Assembly: GCF_021917145.1 (NCBI RefSeq)
Contig: NC_061081.1
Location: forward strand, 8,766,100 to 8,830,099
Origin: Hypomesus transpacificus
Taxonomy: Eukaryota; Chordata; Actinopteri; Osmeriformes; Osmeridae
Length of the DNA: 64,000 bases
Direction: 5' to 3'
This document shows positions 14,158-26,637 of this stretch, in pieces. Position 1 is the stretch's first letter; each line of letters opens with the position of its first letter. The notes under the pieces are model-generated. The model had not been told where the DNA came from. It saw nothing but the letters and a program-made list of their open reading frames with translations, and made no database searches. Made by a program: the position numbers and the translations under genes.

Positions 14158-14340
14158 TTTACATTTAGTCATTTAGCAGACGCTCTTATCCAGAGAGACT
14201 TACAGTAAGTACAGGGACATTCCCCCCAAGGCAAGTTGGGTGAAGTGCCTTGACACAACGTCATTTGGCACGGCGGGGAATCGATCCGGCAACCTTCTGA
14301 TTACTAGCCCGACTCCCTCACCGCTCAGCCATCTGACTTC
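14158..14340 (-). mobile_element. tRNA-derived SINE copy (minus orientation)
   Basis: Third copy of the same SINE family. On the plus strand it starts with ACATTTAGTCATTTAGCAGA and ends with CTCACCGCTCAGCCATCTGA, the complement of the tRNA-like head. It lies about 1.2 kb upstream of the tacr3 start codon. Confidence 0.8.
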
Positions 14341-15501
14341 CAGTTTTATCATTTAACCAATGAATTCTTGTAATCAAGAAGATAAAACGGCTTGCCATAA
14401 TGCTCTACAGTCCATCTCTGTGACTCATATTGCACACATGGACATGATGACTAGTGATTTGCCAGGTTTTGAAATTTCGGTGATCTGTTTCGGCTGAAAA
14501 TTGTCTCGATTACACAGGTGGTCAATAATATTTCTGAAAGTTCAGTGTATATTAAAATCCATGGGTCTTTACCATAACATAGTATTTTCATTTTTTGAAT
14601 CTTCACTTAAGTTGTGAATGTATGGAATCAAGCGACACCTAACCTGGAGGGTGTCTTAAACTTTCTAAAAGTAGTTAAGGCTAGAGGATGAGCCTCCAGC
14701 AAAAATAGCTATTGTGGGTTTTGGAGACTTTGCATACGTATGTATAAGCATACGTTTGTATAGGAATACAGCTGTACATCTGCCAAGGGAATTCATTTAT
14801 TTCGGAGAATGTGACAAGAGTCTTGGATGAATCCACGTAATTCCGTCCAAACAGAAATGGGGGCTCATGTATGGATATTCGACAACCGTGGCAACAGACT
14901 GCTATTAGGTGCCACTGCTTGCAGTCAATCACGATTACGCACGTCCTTAAAGTTTCCCCAAGCAGCACCAAACTCTGAGCTGGCCATATGCTAGCTTCTC
15001 ATGTGTGGGGACGACAAACCTGGTGAGACTCCCTTTGACTCATACATTAATTCTGTTTATATTAAAACGCGGAGAGAGGAAGTGTGATAGATGCTGGGGT
15101 GGGGAGCAGCGTGACTAATGGCACAAGGCTGACAACCACCAGACTATACCATTGTTTGGATGTAGACGAGGACTCAGCAGCTCCGTTTATTGCCTTCAAG
15201 ATTAAATTATTTTTTATATAATAGGTTTTCTGTACACGTATCGACGGTAACGTGCGCTCCGGGGTTTTGCGTAAACTGGCATCATGCGTAATTTAACACT
15301 ACGTAGACAACAACATTTGTTGAAATCATATCAACAACACATAATGTTCAGTTCTGAACATAACATAGCAACGGAGACATTGAATGACTAAACCCGTTTT
15401 TGCGTCCCAGTGCGTATTTTGGGGGTTTGTACCAATGGGACTTGTTGCTTCCACATCGACTCCATTTGAATGTAGGCTATTTGATTGAAAAGACGTGAGT
15501 A

Positions 15502-16407
15502 ATGGAGGCGACAAACAACGGATCTAACACAACAAGGAACTTTACGAATCAATTCGTTCAACCCCCGTGGCGTATTGCGTTATGGTCAGTAGCATACAGC
15601 TCCGTGCTAGCCGTGGCGGTTTTTGGAAACTTGATTGTGATCTGGATCATATTGGCTCACAAGCGGATGAGAACCGTGACGAACTATTTCCTGCTCAATT
15701 TGGCTTTCTCTGACGCTTCGATGGCTGCGTTTAACACGCTGATAAATTTTATTTATGCTGCCCATGGCGAGTGGTACTTTGGTGAAGCCTACTGCAAGTG
15801 CCACAACTTCTTCCCAGTCACCGCAGTCTTTGCAAGTATCTACTCGATGACAGCAATTGCTTACGACAGGTGAGTTGGGGACACTAAACAAGTACAATGA
15901 ATACATCAGCAAATGTTAGTGTGTAAATTGATCATTGTTATGATTGAGCCATAGTAACGCACATTGTCTTAGAGATCATTCATATTACGATTTCCACATG
16001 ACCCTGGATGATGTGTAAGTATGCTGGCTCCAGACCATTTCATTTCTATCGTGATACCAGTGAGTGAGAATTCAGCCATTGTTTTGTGAAAAGATATCTG
16101 GTGACATAACTAGAAAACCAGCCAGAGCTGATCCCCAGTGCTGAAATCTGATCCTCTGACGTCTGGACCCTGTGATGTCTGACCTGCACAGGTACATGGC
16201 CATCATCCATCCCTTGAAGCCTCGCCTGTCGGCCACTGCCACCAAGGTGGTGATCGTGAGTATCTGGGCTCTGGCTGTGGCCCTGGCCTTCCCTCTCTGC
16301 TTCTACTCCACCCTCCGCAGGATGCCTCGCAGGACCATCTGCTACGTGGCCTGGCCTCGACCCGCGAACGACTCCTTCATGTGAGGGGGCACACACACCA
16401 ATACAAG

Positions 16408-16439
<32 letters not shown>

Positions 16440-19400
16440 CCAACACACACCCGCTCCAAAGCACTTCATTATAACTGAATAGCAGATTGGGAAATTAATC
16501 CCCATCACCCCAGTAATCGTGGGTTTTTATATCTCTCCTCATTGTGTCTGGGTGGGGAAGTATACTGATAAACTATCAGATTTGCTGTCAAGAATGTTAA
16601 TCCTATGTCAATGGAAATACACTGACCATACTTACTGTTTGTGTGCAGGTACCACATCATCGTGATGGTGCTGGTGTACCTGCTGCCCCTAGTGGTGATG
16701 GGCATCACCTACACCATCGTGGGCGTGACCTTGTGGGGAGGAGAGATCCCTGGGGATTCTTCAGACAACTACCACGGCCAGCTCAGGGCCAAGAGGAAGG
16801 TGAGACACCGCTACAAACCATGTGACCTCATCTTTGATTTATTTTAATCCTTCAACCATCAAGGGAACATTGTATTTTTATTTAGTTTGATTCATTGTAT
16901 GTCTGTCCAGTGATGCCCCAATTGAAAGAGAAAGAAATAGTTTTAGAGTAGAAAATGACTTCTAGTGAATCATAACATGCATCATGTCATAACGGCCATG
17001 GTGCATATTCAGCCGTGGGAACCACAAACTCAGTCAGGTTATGTGGGGATTAAATCCTTCACAACTCGCATGATCAACATCTATCTTTTAATCTGTAGGA
17101 TTAACAAAGCAAATATCGTCCTCATAAATGACTGAGACCACAGGGTGCTCTCTGGGATTATTCGGGAACACCTATCTACGGTGCCAGGGGAGGTCCTTAG
17201 CGAAAGCTCAGATTCATTTAGATTATTCTCTGACCTGATTGCAGCAGGAGATTTAGATCGTTCGATACTTGAATAAGGTGATAAGGTATTGCAGATGCAG
17301 TCATGTGTGTGTGCACATGTGCATGGACAGAACATGTGAAACATCAACCCCATTTTAATATGTTTTGATACTTCTTGGATCTCAGTCAAAACGTTTCTGA
17401 TGTATTATCAAAGAAACCTCCAAAAAGGCCACCCTGGTTTGTTTTACATTCCACTGTGGGTGCCTGTTTAATTTTATAAATTTTCCAGAGAAATCATTTT
17501 AATTCAGGAGACAATTTGCATTATTTCATAGGAAAGAGTTGAAACAATCCAAGGGACAGCTCATTATGAATAAATTGTCTCCCGGGTTGGAGATGAGAGG
17601 TCTTTATCACTCAGTTATGGTCACTTCTCTCAGGTGTGACACAGCTGGTGGAGGTTGATAACAGAGCCTCATCTGTCTGCCCCTGAGCCCCACACAAGCT
17701 CTTCACCAGCCCGCCGTCATCACACCTGATGAGCAGCTGTGGAGGCCTCGTCAGCGGACGACCTTTCCTTCTCTTTGTGTCGGACTTTGTCAGACGGGGG
17801 GTCGAGAGCTAACCATCATGCACTGCTCTCTTGTCTCATTAGAGCCAGATGTGTCCTTCACTTTGATGCACACTAAATATATCACTAAGAAGAAAGGAGT
17901 CCGTCCTGGAGGTGGGTGGAATGTTCCTGGCAGGAAAGGGATATTGCATCTTTTTTCTTAAATGCTAGTCTGCAATATTGGTCGGGATTCTGAAAGGACT
18001 TAGCGGCTAGTAATAACAGTCCTTTTATAAAGTGGCCCTGCTAGTCATTGTGCACACTGCCTCCCCCTGGTCCAGTTCAGGAGTTCCTCTTTGGTCTAAC
18101 GGTTAGGTGTTTGGATTCCTGTATGACAGTTAGATTTCCTCTTGTTGTGCCCAGGTAAAACCTCACCCCGCTATGATGAATGTACTTCAGGTGACCATGG
18201 TTCACTTTCTAGTCCCAGATCATGCTTTTGAATGCCTGCTGCCTGCTCCGCCAGAAAACAATCAGTGTCATCTCTAATCAGGTGTTTAGAGGGGACAATG
18301 GGACAGACAGAAGGCAATCACGGCCAAATCCACAGGTTCACTTGTTCACTGGCAGTTCAGGCATGATGAAGTGGGAACAGCAGATGGTTAATGGGCACTC
18401 TCCAGAGATCAAAAGAAACCTTCCTCACAGAAAAAAACATCTTTGTGAGTGAAATCTTAAAAACCAAGCCGCCATAACATATTCAGAACTCGTAGACAAA
18501 AAGACCTGAGAAGGAATATGAGTATGTAAAGCAGTCATTGGCCACAACAACAGCGCATTGCTGCTATGGGAGAGATTGGAGGATTTTGTGGGGATCTTTG
18601 GTGACTTAAAAAGATGCATTCAGCCCACTGCTATCTCTCTGAAAACACTGGCTCCTGGAGATGAATGTCTCACTGTCTTAAAGTGATATTGGCTTCTTAT
18701 CACATGAATGTGTCTGGTAGAGGAACGGCTCAGTGTCTTAAAGTGATATTGGCTTCTTATCACATGAATGTGTCTGGTAGAGGAACGGCTCAGTGTCTTA
18801 AAGTGATATTGGCTTCTTATCACATGAATGTGTCTGGTAGAGGAACGGCTCAGTGTCTTAAAGTAATATTGGCTTTGTATCACATGAATGTGTCTGGTAG
18901 AGGAACGGCTCAGTGTCTTAAAGTGATATTGGCTTCTTATCACATGAATGTGTCTGGTAGAGGAACGGCTCAGTGTCTTAAAGTGATATTGGCTTCTTAT
19001 CACATGAATGTGTCTGGTAGAGGAACGGCTCAGTGTCTTAAAGTGATATTGGCTTCTTATCACATGAATGTGTCTGGTAGAGGAACGGCTCAGTGTCTTA
19101 AAGTGATATTCGCTTCTTATCACATGAATGTGTCTGGTAAAGGACAGTTTTTGATTGTGGTTTTTAACACACAAATACAGTATATGTATTATAGAAAAAG
19201 CTATGGTTCCTGTCCTTAAAAATGATTGTTAATGGTGTTACAGAGAGATTAAAATAGCCACCTGACAAATGAAAGGTTGGCGTTGCCCACATTGGTCTCG
19301 AGTACTTTCAACCCCACACAGACCTGGCTTAAGACAATGCGAGGCTGTGATACACAGCGTGTGACGCACAGTGTGTCGCACGCTGTTGGTGATAGTCACC

Positions 19401-20864
19401 AACCATCTGAAGAATTCTCTTTTTATCTGAAAACCCATCTTGTGCACTGCATTACTCATAAAGAAACATGCTCTCTGGGTGATGTGTCACTGACCATTTC
19501 TGCCTTTCTGCTTGATGGTTATTTTTTACAGCTCTTCTTTCCATTTTTATTCTGGTTGTAAAATACAGACTGCATTTGAATTTTGACTGGCAGGGGAAGG
19601 GCAGCTATTTTGGTGGTGTGAGAGGTGTCAACATAGGCAGTGTGGCTGTGTGCACGATTGTGTGTGTGTCCACAGGTCCCTCACGGTCATTTTAGGGGAC
19701 CAATTCGGGCAGCAATTCTGTTCTTTACCTGTTTGATTCGCTCTAAATGTATTTTCTCAACTCTATCACAAACAAGCACACATATTACACACATTTGACT
19801 CATTCTCTGGTAGGTGGTGAAGATGATGATCATCGTGGTGGTGACCTTCGCCCTCTGTTGGCTGCCGTACCACGTCTACTTCATCGTGACGGGCCTCATC
19901 AAGTACCTGAACAGGTGGAAGTCCATCCAGCAGGTGTACCTGTCAGTGCTGTGGCTGGCCATGAGCTCCACCATGTACAACCCCATCATCTACTGCTGTC
20001 TGAATAGCAGGTAGGCTAAACACACACACACACACACACACACTGACAGGGGCGGTTTTAGGCATGGGCAGACCCGTGTCACGTGGGGGGCGCACAAGCA
20101 TAAAAAAATAAAATAAATCTCTGCGCGGTTTTCTCTTATTTATCATTTCAGTTTGTGGGTAATTGGCATATTGGCGCCCCTTTCAGGCTGCTGCAGGCAC
20201 ACCGTGCTTGCTGAGACGGTGCCGTGCAGCATTTTTGGTGTATAGCAGGTATAGCAGTGCTCGTTCTGTGGGCTGTCGAGGGGCGGGCGACGGGGTAGGG
20301 GGCGGGTCAAGATTACTTCCTCGGGGGGGGGGGGGGGGGTTGCAAGTGATAAACTCTGGGCCCTGGGCGCACAATGTGCTAGGACCGCCACTGCACACTG
20401 ATATAAAGCGACTAAAGCAACGTTTTGCATTCTGCATGTCAACATAGTTTCAGTTAACCATGTCTACATCTGTGATACAGTACCGGGATACTAGAGAAAT
20501 CTGTGTTTTGTATTTACTCATCTTCTCACATTTGATTGTGACAACCCATGGAAGAGTTTGTCTCCGTTTGGATCCCAGGTTCCGGGCAGGCTTCAAGCGA
20601 GCGTTCCGCTGGTGCCCGTTCGTGCATGTGTCCAGTTACGACGAGTTGGAGCTGCAGATGACCCGACTCCGCCCTGGCAACCAGAGCAGCATGTGCACAC
20701 TGTCGCGTATGGAGACCAGCATCAGCAGCCACCGGAGCAAGAAGAAGAAGAGCCCTGCCCCCCACACCCATGGAGAGGCCGCCGCCGCTGAATGCTCTGA
20801 CCCAACCGTGGTCAGATCTAGCCTGTACAGCAACCCCGAGGATCCAAAGGAGCAGTTTTCCTGA
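15502..20864 (+). CDS. tacr3: tachykinin receptor 3 (neurokinin-3 receptor), five exons
   Basis: Class A GPCR of the plasma membrane that binds tachykinins (neurokinin B type) and in this family couples mainly to Gq. Exons: 15502-15869, 16192-16380, 16649-16799, 19814-20010, 20579-20864; all introns are GT-AG and phases agree, giving 396 aa. Visible are N-terminal glycosylation sequons, the family-typical WRIALWS and [20 protein letters not shown] around TM1, NLAFSDAS in TM2, DRY at residues 122-124 after TM3, FALCWLPYH in TM6 and NPIIYCC in TM7. [14 protein letters not shown] follows as helix 8 with a likely palmitoylated Cys. The five-exon structure matches vertebrate tachykinin receptors. 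Residue choices around TM1, the third loop and the SSYDELEL tail resemble TACR3 more than TACR1/2. It is preceded by a SINE-containing intergenic region; promoter and UTR ends are not defined. Confidence 0.93.
16391..16450. repeat. CA-rich microsatellite in tacr3 intron 2
   Basis: ACAC runs interrupted by AA, AT and CCAA, starting about 10 bp after the exon-2 splice donor. Simple repeat with no coding content. Confidence 0.85.
18668..19145. repeat. 60-bp minisatellite, about 8 copies, in tacr3 intron 3
   Basis: Eight nearly identical 60-bp units in direct tandem, each containing CTTAAAGTGATATTGGCTTC and ending in GGAACGGCTCAGTGT. Copy 4 carries a few substitutions and the last copy has a single change before the array decays. 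The unit is a multiple of three and contains no stop in one frame of each strand, so long ORFs run through it both ways. Its place inside a GPCR intron, and the near identity of the copies, argue for recent tandem amplification rather than a gene. Confidence 0.95.
20047..20393. mobile_element. 347-bp hAT-type MITE in tacr3 intron 4
   Basis: Starts CAGGGGCGGTTTTAGGC and ends GGACCGCCACTG, imperfect terminal inverted repeats. It is flanked by an exact 8-bp duplication, CACACTGA (20039-20046 and 20394-20401). The interior has a G homopolymer near 20325 and no transposase. The terminus resembles that of the element at 4009-4152, so the two may have used related transposases. Confidence 0.85.
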
Positions 20865-23490
20865 GAGCCGGACAAGGTCAGAGGCTAGCACTCGGGGAGA
20901 GGTCAACACTGGGGGCAAGGTTAGAGAGAGATCAACACTGGCTCTGTGGACCAGTGGATTCAGTATTACAGTAACACCATGGTGGTAGTTGCAGGATCTT
21001 TACTGCCATCTACTGTGCTGTAATCGTAAGTGGTGGCCGTATTATGTTTCAGAATCACGTCTAAAAAACAGAGCACTTTGAATTCAACTATTAGTACTAG
21101 AGATTGTCTTTGTTTAACTGAATCTTAACCAGTCTCTTCTTCTGTACAAACTCACAATGTGTCTCTGCGGAACCTAGTTTGCATAAGAATTTATTCTAAT
21201 TAGTAGTGATGATACCGACTTCAGCGGTTTGTTACAGTAAATGCATATTAATGTAGTAAACGATGATGCCTTTAACTTCTATATATACACAGGTATTGTT
21301 TTGACTATGGCAGGGGTACTGCATTAGACCTACATAATAATCTCTCCCTAGTCAGTACAGAGTCAGAGTCATCTTTCTAGAACATTCAGTTAAAAAGAAG
21401 TGTTACAAGGTTCCTTATGTGGATCATGAATGTCATACAGTAAATCTGTTCATTTTGGCTGATAATTGGCTGGTAGACAGATTGACAACAATGCCGACTG
21501 TGCGTCCTGGGGTAGACTTTAACCTCGAGGCACCGGACTGAAAACATATGAAATGCCTTAACGTCCATCTGCAATTTCCTGAAGTGAAAGAACATGGCAT
21601 CTCCTCACAAATTAAAAAGAATTGACAAAAAGATAAAAAAGAAACATCATGTCTGTTGTTTCTGTTATTGGTAGGCAGGCTAGAAGTGATCTTTCTGCTG
21701 AATTTAAATTATTTGAAGCTTTGTAACAATAATATTGTCACAAAAGTGTCACTTTTCTGAGAACACAGACTCACTTGCTTGTGTGTGAGTAAGGACCTGT
21801 AAATGTAACCTGGTATCACTCCTTTTTGTGCTTGTGATACCAGATTGGTAAATGTCTTAATTGGATGCTATCTGGTTGTAATTTATTATTTATTCTGTAT
21901 TCATTGAGAGGTGCATGTAGAGTGTACATAAACTTTGACCTGCTTCAGCGCATGTGCCTAAACATGTTTGCATACATATACAGCATTGTGCATTCCATAA
22001 GGATGAAAATATCAGTGCATTACTGTACAGTATAAAAGGATTATGACAGTGTTGAGGTATTAACCACAATATAAAAGCTTTTTTATATTGCGCAAAGAGA
22101 TTATGCAAGGACCTGGCTTCTCATTAAACATGACTGTCTCCTCCTGTTGTCTGCCTCTCTCTCCAGTGTCAATCACTTGCTCCACTCGCCCCCTCATCCC
22201 CTCCTCTCACTCTCTTACACCTATAACCTATTTTGGATATTCACCAAGAGTTTTTAGCTAACTGCTCATTTGTCCATCAATTACGTAAATGCAAATACCT
22301 TCGGGGGGGGTTCCAATACGTTTTTGTTCCAATAACTTAAGTGTTTTACTTTCAGTTTTTTTAGGTTAAATACTGAGCTGTTAGGTATCTGTTCATGTAT
22401 TGACCTGCTAGATCTAGATTTGTTTGTATTGCTGGTTGGCTGTTGTGAATTCAAAATATGTATTTTTCTTGTACAAATAATGTTCAACAAATGTTCTTGT
22501 ATTGAAACAAGCCTCAATCTAGTTCATTTTTCTACTCTGGCCATTATTAGGCTGTGTGCTAAACATGTGGGGTGGGGAAGGGCATGTTGAATAGCCTACC
22601 CTTAGACTTATATAGTACATGTGAGTGCTTGCCTTAATTCTTCTTAATAAACTTTGGCTCAAATCCTGTCAAGGCCTGGGGGTGCACAAACTTGCCTCAA
22701 TATCACCAGGCTGGTGCATAACGCCTTATGTTCAAGAGATTCATCCTGGCTCTTAACCAATCAGTTTACCAGACAAAATATAAACTCTGGTATATGTGTC
22801 TTTTTACGACAATGTGATTCTAACAGAACATGATTGCTTGAATTGTATACAGATATTGCAATAACATCTGATTTACACTAGTAAGTGTGGTTCAGTAGGT
22901 TAACCATAATGGTGCATATGTAAATAAACACGCCTCTTTTGTCAGTAATAGGAGATTAAATGATCCTCTATGTGGAGACATTCTACCTTCTACATTTATA
23001 TCCTTCTCCTGAGGCAGTGCTGCCAGGCCAGCAGTTATGAAGCTAGTCTAATAAACATGTTGAAGAGTTGGTCCAGCCCTCCCCCTGCATACTTTCCATT
23101 CCCTTCCTGTGGGACATGCCAGTAAGTGAAGCTTCCTCTCTCTGTCTCTCTTATCCTTCTTTGGCCTGTTGTTTCTAACTCTTTCTCACACTCACTGTGT
23201 ATGTCTGTCTCACTGCCTCTGTTTCTTTCTCTCACACGACCACTAACACAGATTCCCACTTACATTAGGACCTAGTTGAATGATGCTGTATATGGTAGTA
23301 TCAAATTTCAACTTAATGTGTCTTAAAGAGATAATGTACACTACTTGATGGGTAAGCCATGACATTTATTCTGCAGACAAACAACTTAAGGTACAACACA
23401 AATGTAACTTCCTGTTTACTTAAGTAATTGAATGTCTCCACTGCCAGCATGAGGAGGAACATGGATAATGCAGGTGAAGGCTGAGGCGGA
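20865..23490. other. tacr3 3' flank, no further gene seen
   Basis: The start of this stretch is probably the tacr3 3' UTR, but I cannot choose its poly(A) site: ATTAAA occurs near 21612 and AATAAA near 22646 and 22922. No splice-bounded coding sequence is visible on either strand. Confidence 0.5.
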
Positions 23491-23493
23491 AGA

Positions 23494-23503
23494 TTTATTT
23501 ATT
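23494..23503 (-). terminator. overlapping poly(A) signals for the ADP-ribosyltransferase gene
   Basis: On the minus strand this reads AATAAATAAA, two overlapping AATAAA hexamers, about 60 bp past the stop codon at 23564-23566. Confidence 0.6.
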
Positions 23504-23563
23504 TATGAACACAGGGAAGCTTTTTCTATGTATTTCTCTCTCTTTTTTCCTTTCTCTCTGTGG

Positions 23564-25403
23564 TCAGTCTTGGTAAGATGCAATACTCAGGAAGGCAGAA
23601 AGAGACAAAGCCATTAGATGGAACGCTTTGCTGGTTAGCCATTGCGGTGTGGAGCTTGGAACTGTAGTTGTTGCTGGAGGTCTGAGAGGGAGGAGACGTA
23701 CAAAAGGATACATTGTTTTTGAAACAGTAAACATTCTGTAACATCATCATACATGCAGCTAACCACAGTGTATACTGTGGGAGGAATCAAAGATTTCCTA
23801 TGTGCTTATGTTGATCACAATCAGTGAAACCACTATTTCTATTATTATCTAAAATACATACTTTAGGCTGAAGGACGGCCTTCTATGGCCTGGAGGGAGA
23901 CTAGTCTGGGGGTTGAGAGATCCACTACCCTTTACATCAGCCTAGATTCTAAGACTTCTTATAATGGAAGATCGTTTTGAAATACTGTAGCTATCGTTTC
24001 CATGATTGTCTGGCGGTTGAACACCAGACAATCTAACATCCAGCCAACACCTGTTGGCTGTTTATTATCTTAATTTTCTCTATTCACTATAAAAGCCTTC
24101 ACACCTTAGAGAGACTTGCATTGAATTCTGGTCTCGAGGGGCATTAGTGTCTTTTCAATCAGTTGATTGTCCAATGGTTAAAACTCAGAAGCTGAACTTA
24201 TAGTGACACCGTTCCAGTGTAGACAGACATCAAACATATTCTGTCATTGTTGGACAAAGATGGTAAGAGAATAGACAGGAAATGTGGCATTAAGGCCTCA
24301 CCCACTTTTGCTCTAAAAGGGCCTTAGTCACTGGGGCAATAAATATGAACAATTTCTTCCACAATACTGGTGACAGCCTTACCTTGGAAAGTTGTATTGA
24401 CAATCATGGTTGCTTTCATTTCTTAAACTTCCCAAGACAATCTCAATGTAGCTGTAATCGTCATCAGAATGGTTCTTCACCTCCTTTACCTGGAACACTT
24501 CTGCTGGAGACAGCAGCCAGGAGCCAACATCACTTGGCTGACAGGCGCTGTTATACAGGTCAATGGCCAAGCAGGTGGTGATGTTAAAAACGGTTTTAGA
24601 TTCTTCAACTACACTAGAAAGCTTTTCATCAGCAGAGACAAAGCTGCCGAATCTGACCTCCGACCCTACGCCTGCTGTGTACACCGTCTCAGATCCATGA
24701 AATAAAGTCTGGCACTTTGTGGGTTTCAAGACCTGGAAGGAATCCATTAGCAGGAAGTGAAAAGACTTGAACTGGAAGTCCTTGTTGTACACATTGGCAT
24801 TTCCACCCAGAGTTTCAACGGCCTTTGTGAAATCGACACGGAACCTTTTATTGTGTCCATAAATCGCCAATGCTTTGGTGTGCATTTCCTCTCCTCCTGG
24901 CATTACCATTTTACAGGTTTCTTGTTGCCAGTCTGAGCTGAGCTCAGATGTGTTGAGCTCCCGGTTCAACAACCCCCCTTTAACTACCTGGAACATCTCA
25001 TCCCGGCACTTTTCATACTGGTCATCCACTGTGTTGGGTGCCATGTCCAGATTTTTTGACTCAATCACCTGGTGAGGTTTGGAATGTAGACATATTTACT
25101 TTAGCAAACTATACACCCTGAGTTTACTGTGGTACCATCAATGTATTTATTTGTTATTTGTAACAATTACAAGTACAGGTACAATACATTGGAATTCTGT
25201 GTAGGAGGATCTAAATCTCATTTCCTAATAAAGAAATTCAAATCTTACGTGAGCAGTATTCTTAAACACAATATATACAGTATATCTACTACATATATGT
25301 AATTGTTTAACTTTTTTTCCAAAAGCCTTATAATCCCATGTGAAAGTTTTTACTTTACCTTAAGTGTAGCAACCAGGAAAAATACAAGAGTCAGTTCACT
25401 CAT
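23564..25403 (-). CDS. GPI-anchored ecto-ADP-ribosyltransferase-like protein, three exons, ExE lost
   Basis: Member of the vertebrate ecto-ART (ARTC) family, whose active members transfer ADP-ribose from NAD+ to arginine on surface or secreted proteins. Exons on the minus strand: 25403-25359 (15-residue signal peptide MSELTLVFFLVATLK), 25068-24383 (core), 23681-23564 (tail); 282 aa with consistent phases. The core shows LDMAPNTVDDQYEKC near its start, ALAIYG, FKSFHFLLMD and EVRFGSF (Arg154 of the R-S-ExE triad). The last exon ends in a hydrophobic stretch (HLMALSLSAFLSIA) typical of a GPI signal. Three-exon architecture and length are normal. Odd point: where the family has ExE ahead of a VLIPP-type strand, this protein has Val-Gly-Ser (196-198) before WLLSPAEVFQV. 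I therefore infer loss of transferase activity unless the alignment is shifted. Paralogue of the broken gene at 26.6-27.2 kb; exact ART number not assigned. Confidence 0.88.
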
Positions 25404-25512
25404 TTTGCCAGCTATGTCGTCTTTTCTGTTTTGGAATAAGACAAAATTAAAACCAGTTAAAATCCATTCAGTGTTTTTACAGCGCAACACACATTCACCC
25501 AATCCCTTGTTA

Positions 25513-25515
<3 letters not shown>

Positions 25516-25591
<76 letters not shown>
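25516..25591. repeat. long CA microsatellite
   Basis: About 37 uninterrupted CA dinucleotides about 110 bp upstream of the ecto-ART start codon. Its length makes it likely to be polymorphic. Confidence 0.97.
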
Positions 25592-25597
<6 letters not shown>

Positions 25598-25726
25598 ACA
25601 CACACAGAGTATACACACCAAACAAACTCTGTCCAGAAATTGAAATGGCCTGTGTTCGTCTTCTCTAGAAGGATCAATAAGAGAGGAACAGGACAGTATT
25701 ACTTTGATGAAAAAATATATTGTTAA

Positions 25727-25950
25727 ACTACTCCCTCTCTAGACATGTTTTACCCCTGAAACTACTCCCTCTCTAGACATGTTTTACCCCTGAAACTACT
25801 CCCTCTCTAGACATGTTTTACCCCTGAATCTACTCCCTCTCTAGACATGTTTTACCCCTGAAACTACTCCCTCTCTAGACATGTTTTACCCCTGAATCTA
25901 CTCCCTCTCTAGACATGTTTTACCCCTGAAACTACTCCCTCTCTAGACAA
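25727..25950. repeat. 34-bp minisatellite, about 6.5 copies
   Basis: Tandem copies of a unit containing CTACTCCCTCTCTAGACATG and then TTTTACCCCTGAA. Copies differ mainly by GAAACT versus GAATCT at the junction. It lies between the two ecto-ART genes, with no coding potential. Confidence 0.95.
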
Positions 25951-26637
25951 TCCTGGCCCAGATGAGACAACATAGCTCTAAAAACTTGGACTGCATATCG
26001 TTTGAGAGGAAAAGTAAGAATATCCAGATTTAAAAACATACCATTGGAAATGTTGTAGTGCTGTTAGTGAAATCACTCAGAACAAGAAAGTAAATCAGAG
26101 TTTCCTGCAGGCTTCATGAGCGGTGCCCCCTATTTTCCTCTTCACTCCCTTGTGCGGGAAACCAAGCCCCTTATCTTGGCAACACAATCATTTTTCTTCC
26201 CCTGAAGGAAATAACTTAGTGTTTTTTTTCCATGAGCTTGGTGTTGACCAGTTTTGCTAACCTTAAATCTGGCTGTCCATTCAGGATTATTGTACAGGCA
26301 CAGTGGGATTTTCTCAACGTTGTCTTTGGCAGATTTTTGCAAAATCAGTGTTGCATACCTCAGGAGCTGTGTCCTGTTGAGTCGGTCAGAATCACTGACA
26401 GTACTTCACTTTTAAGGAAAAATCTTTTGAGTGTTTTTTGTTGTGTTGAGGACCATTAATTTTTACAGACAAAAATAATAATATTTTGTATTTAAAATGT
26501 GTACATTAAAATACTGTTGTTCAATAACAATATGATAATCATTAGTGTTGAATCACACAGTGTCCTTCTGTGGAATTTCTGATGTTCGACTACCCTCTAG
26601 GGGTAACACAGAACAACAAGAATCGGATGATGAGGAT

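Noticed and set aside
18620-19219. 184-codon ORFs on both strands as genes
   Set aside because: They are products of the 60-bp tandem repeat inside a tacr3 intron, with no splice sites or domain.
25727-25950. CRISPR-like array
   Set aside because: Units are contiguous with no unique spacers and the DNA is vertebrate.
26142-26342. Missing C-terminal exon of the truncated ART gene
   Set aside because: The translated sequence has no ART motif (no F-x-S-x-S, no ExE) and its splice signals are poor.
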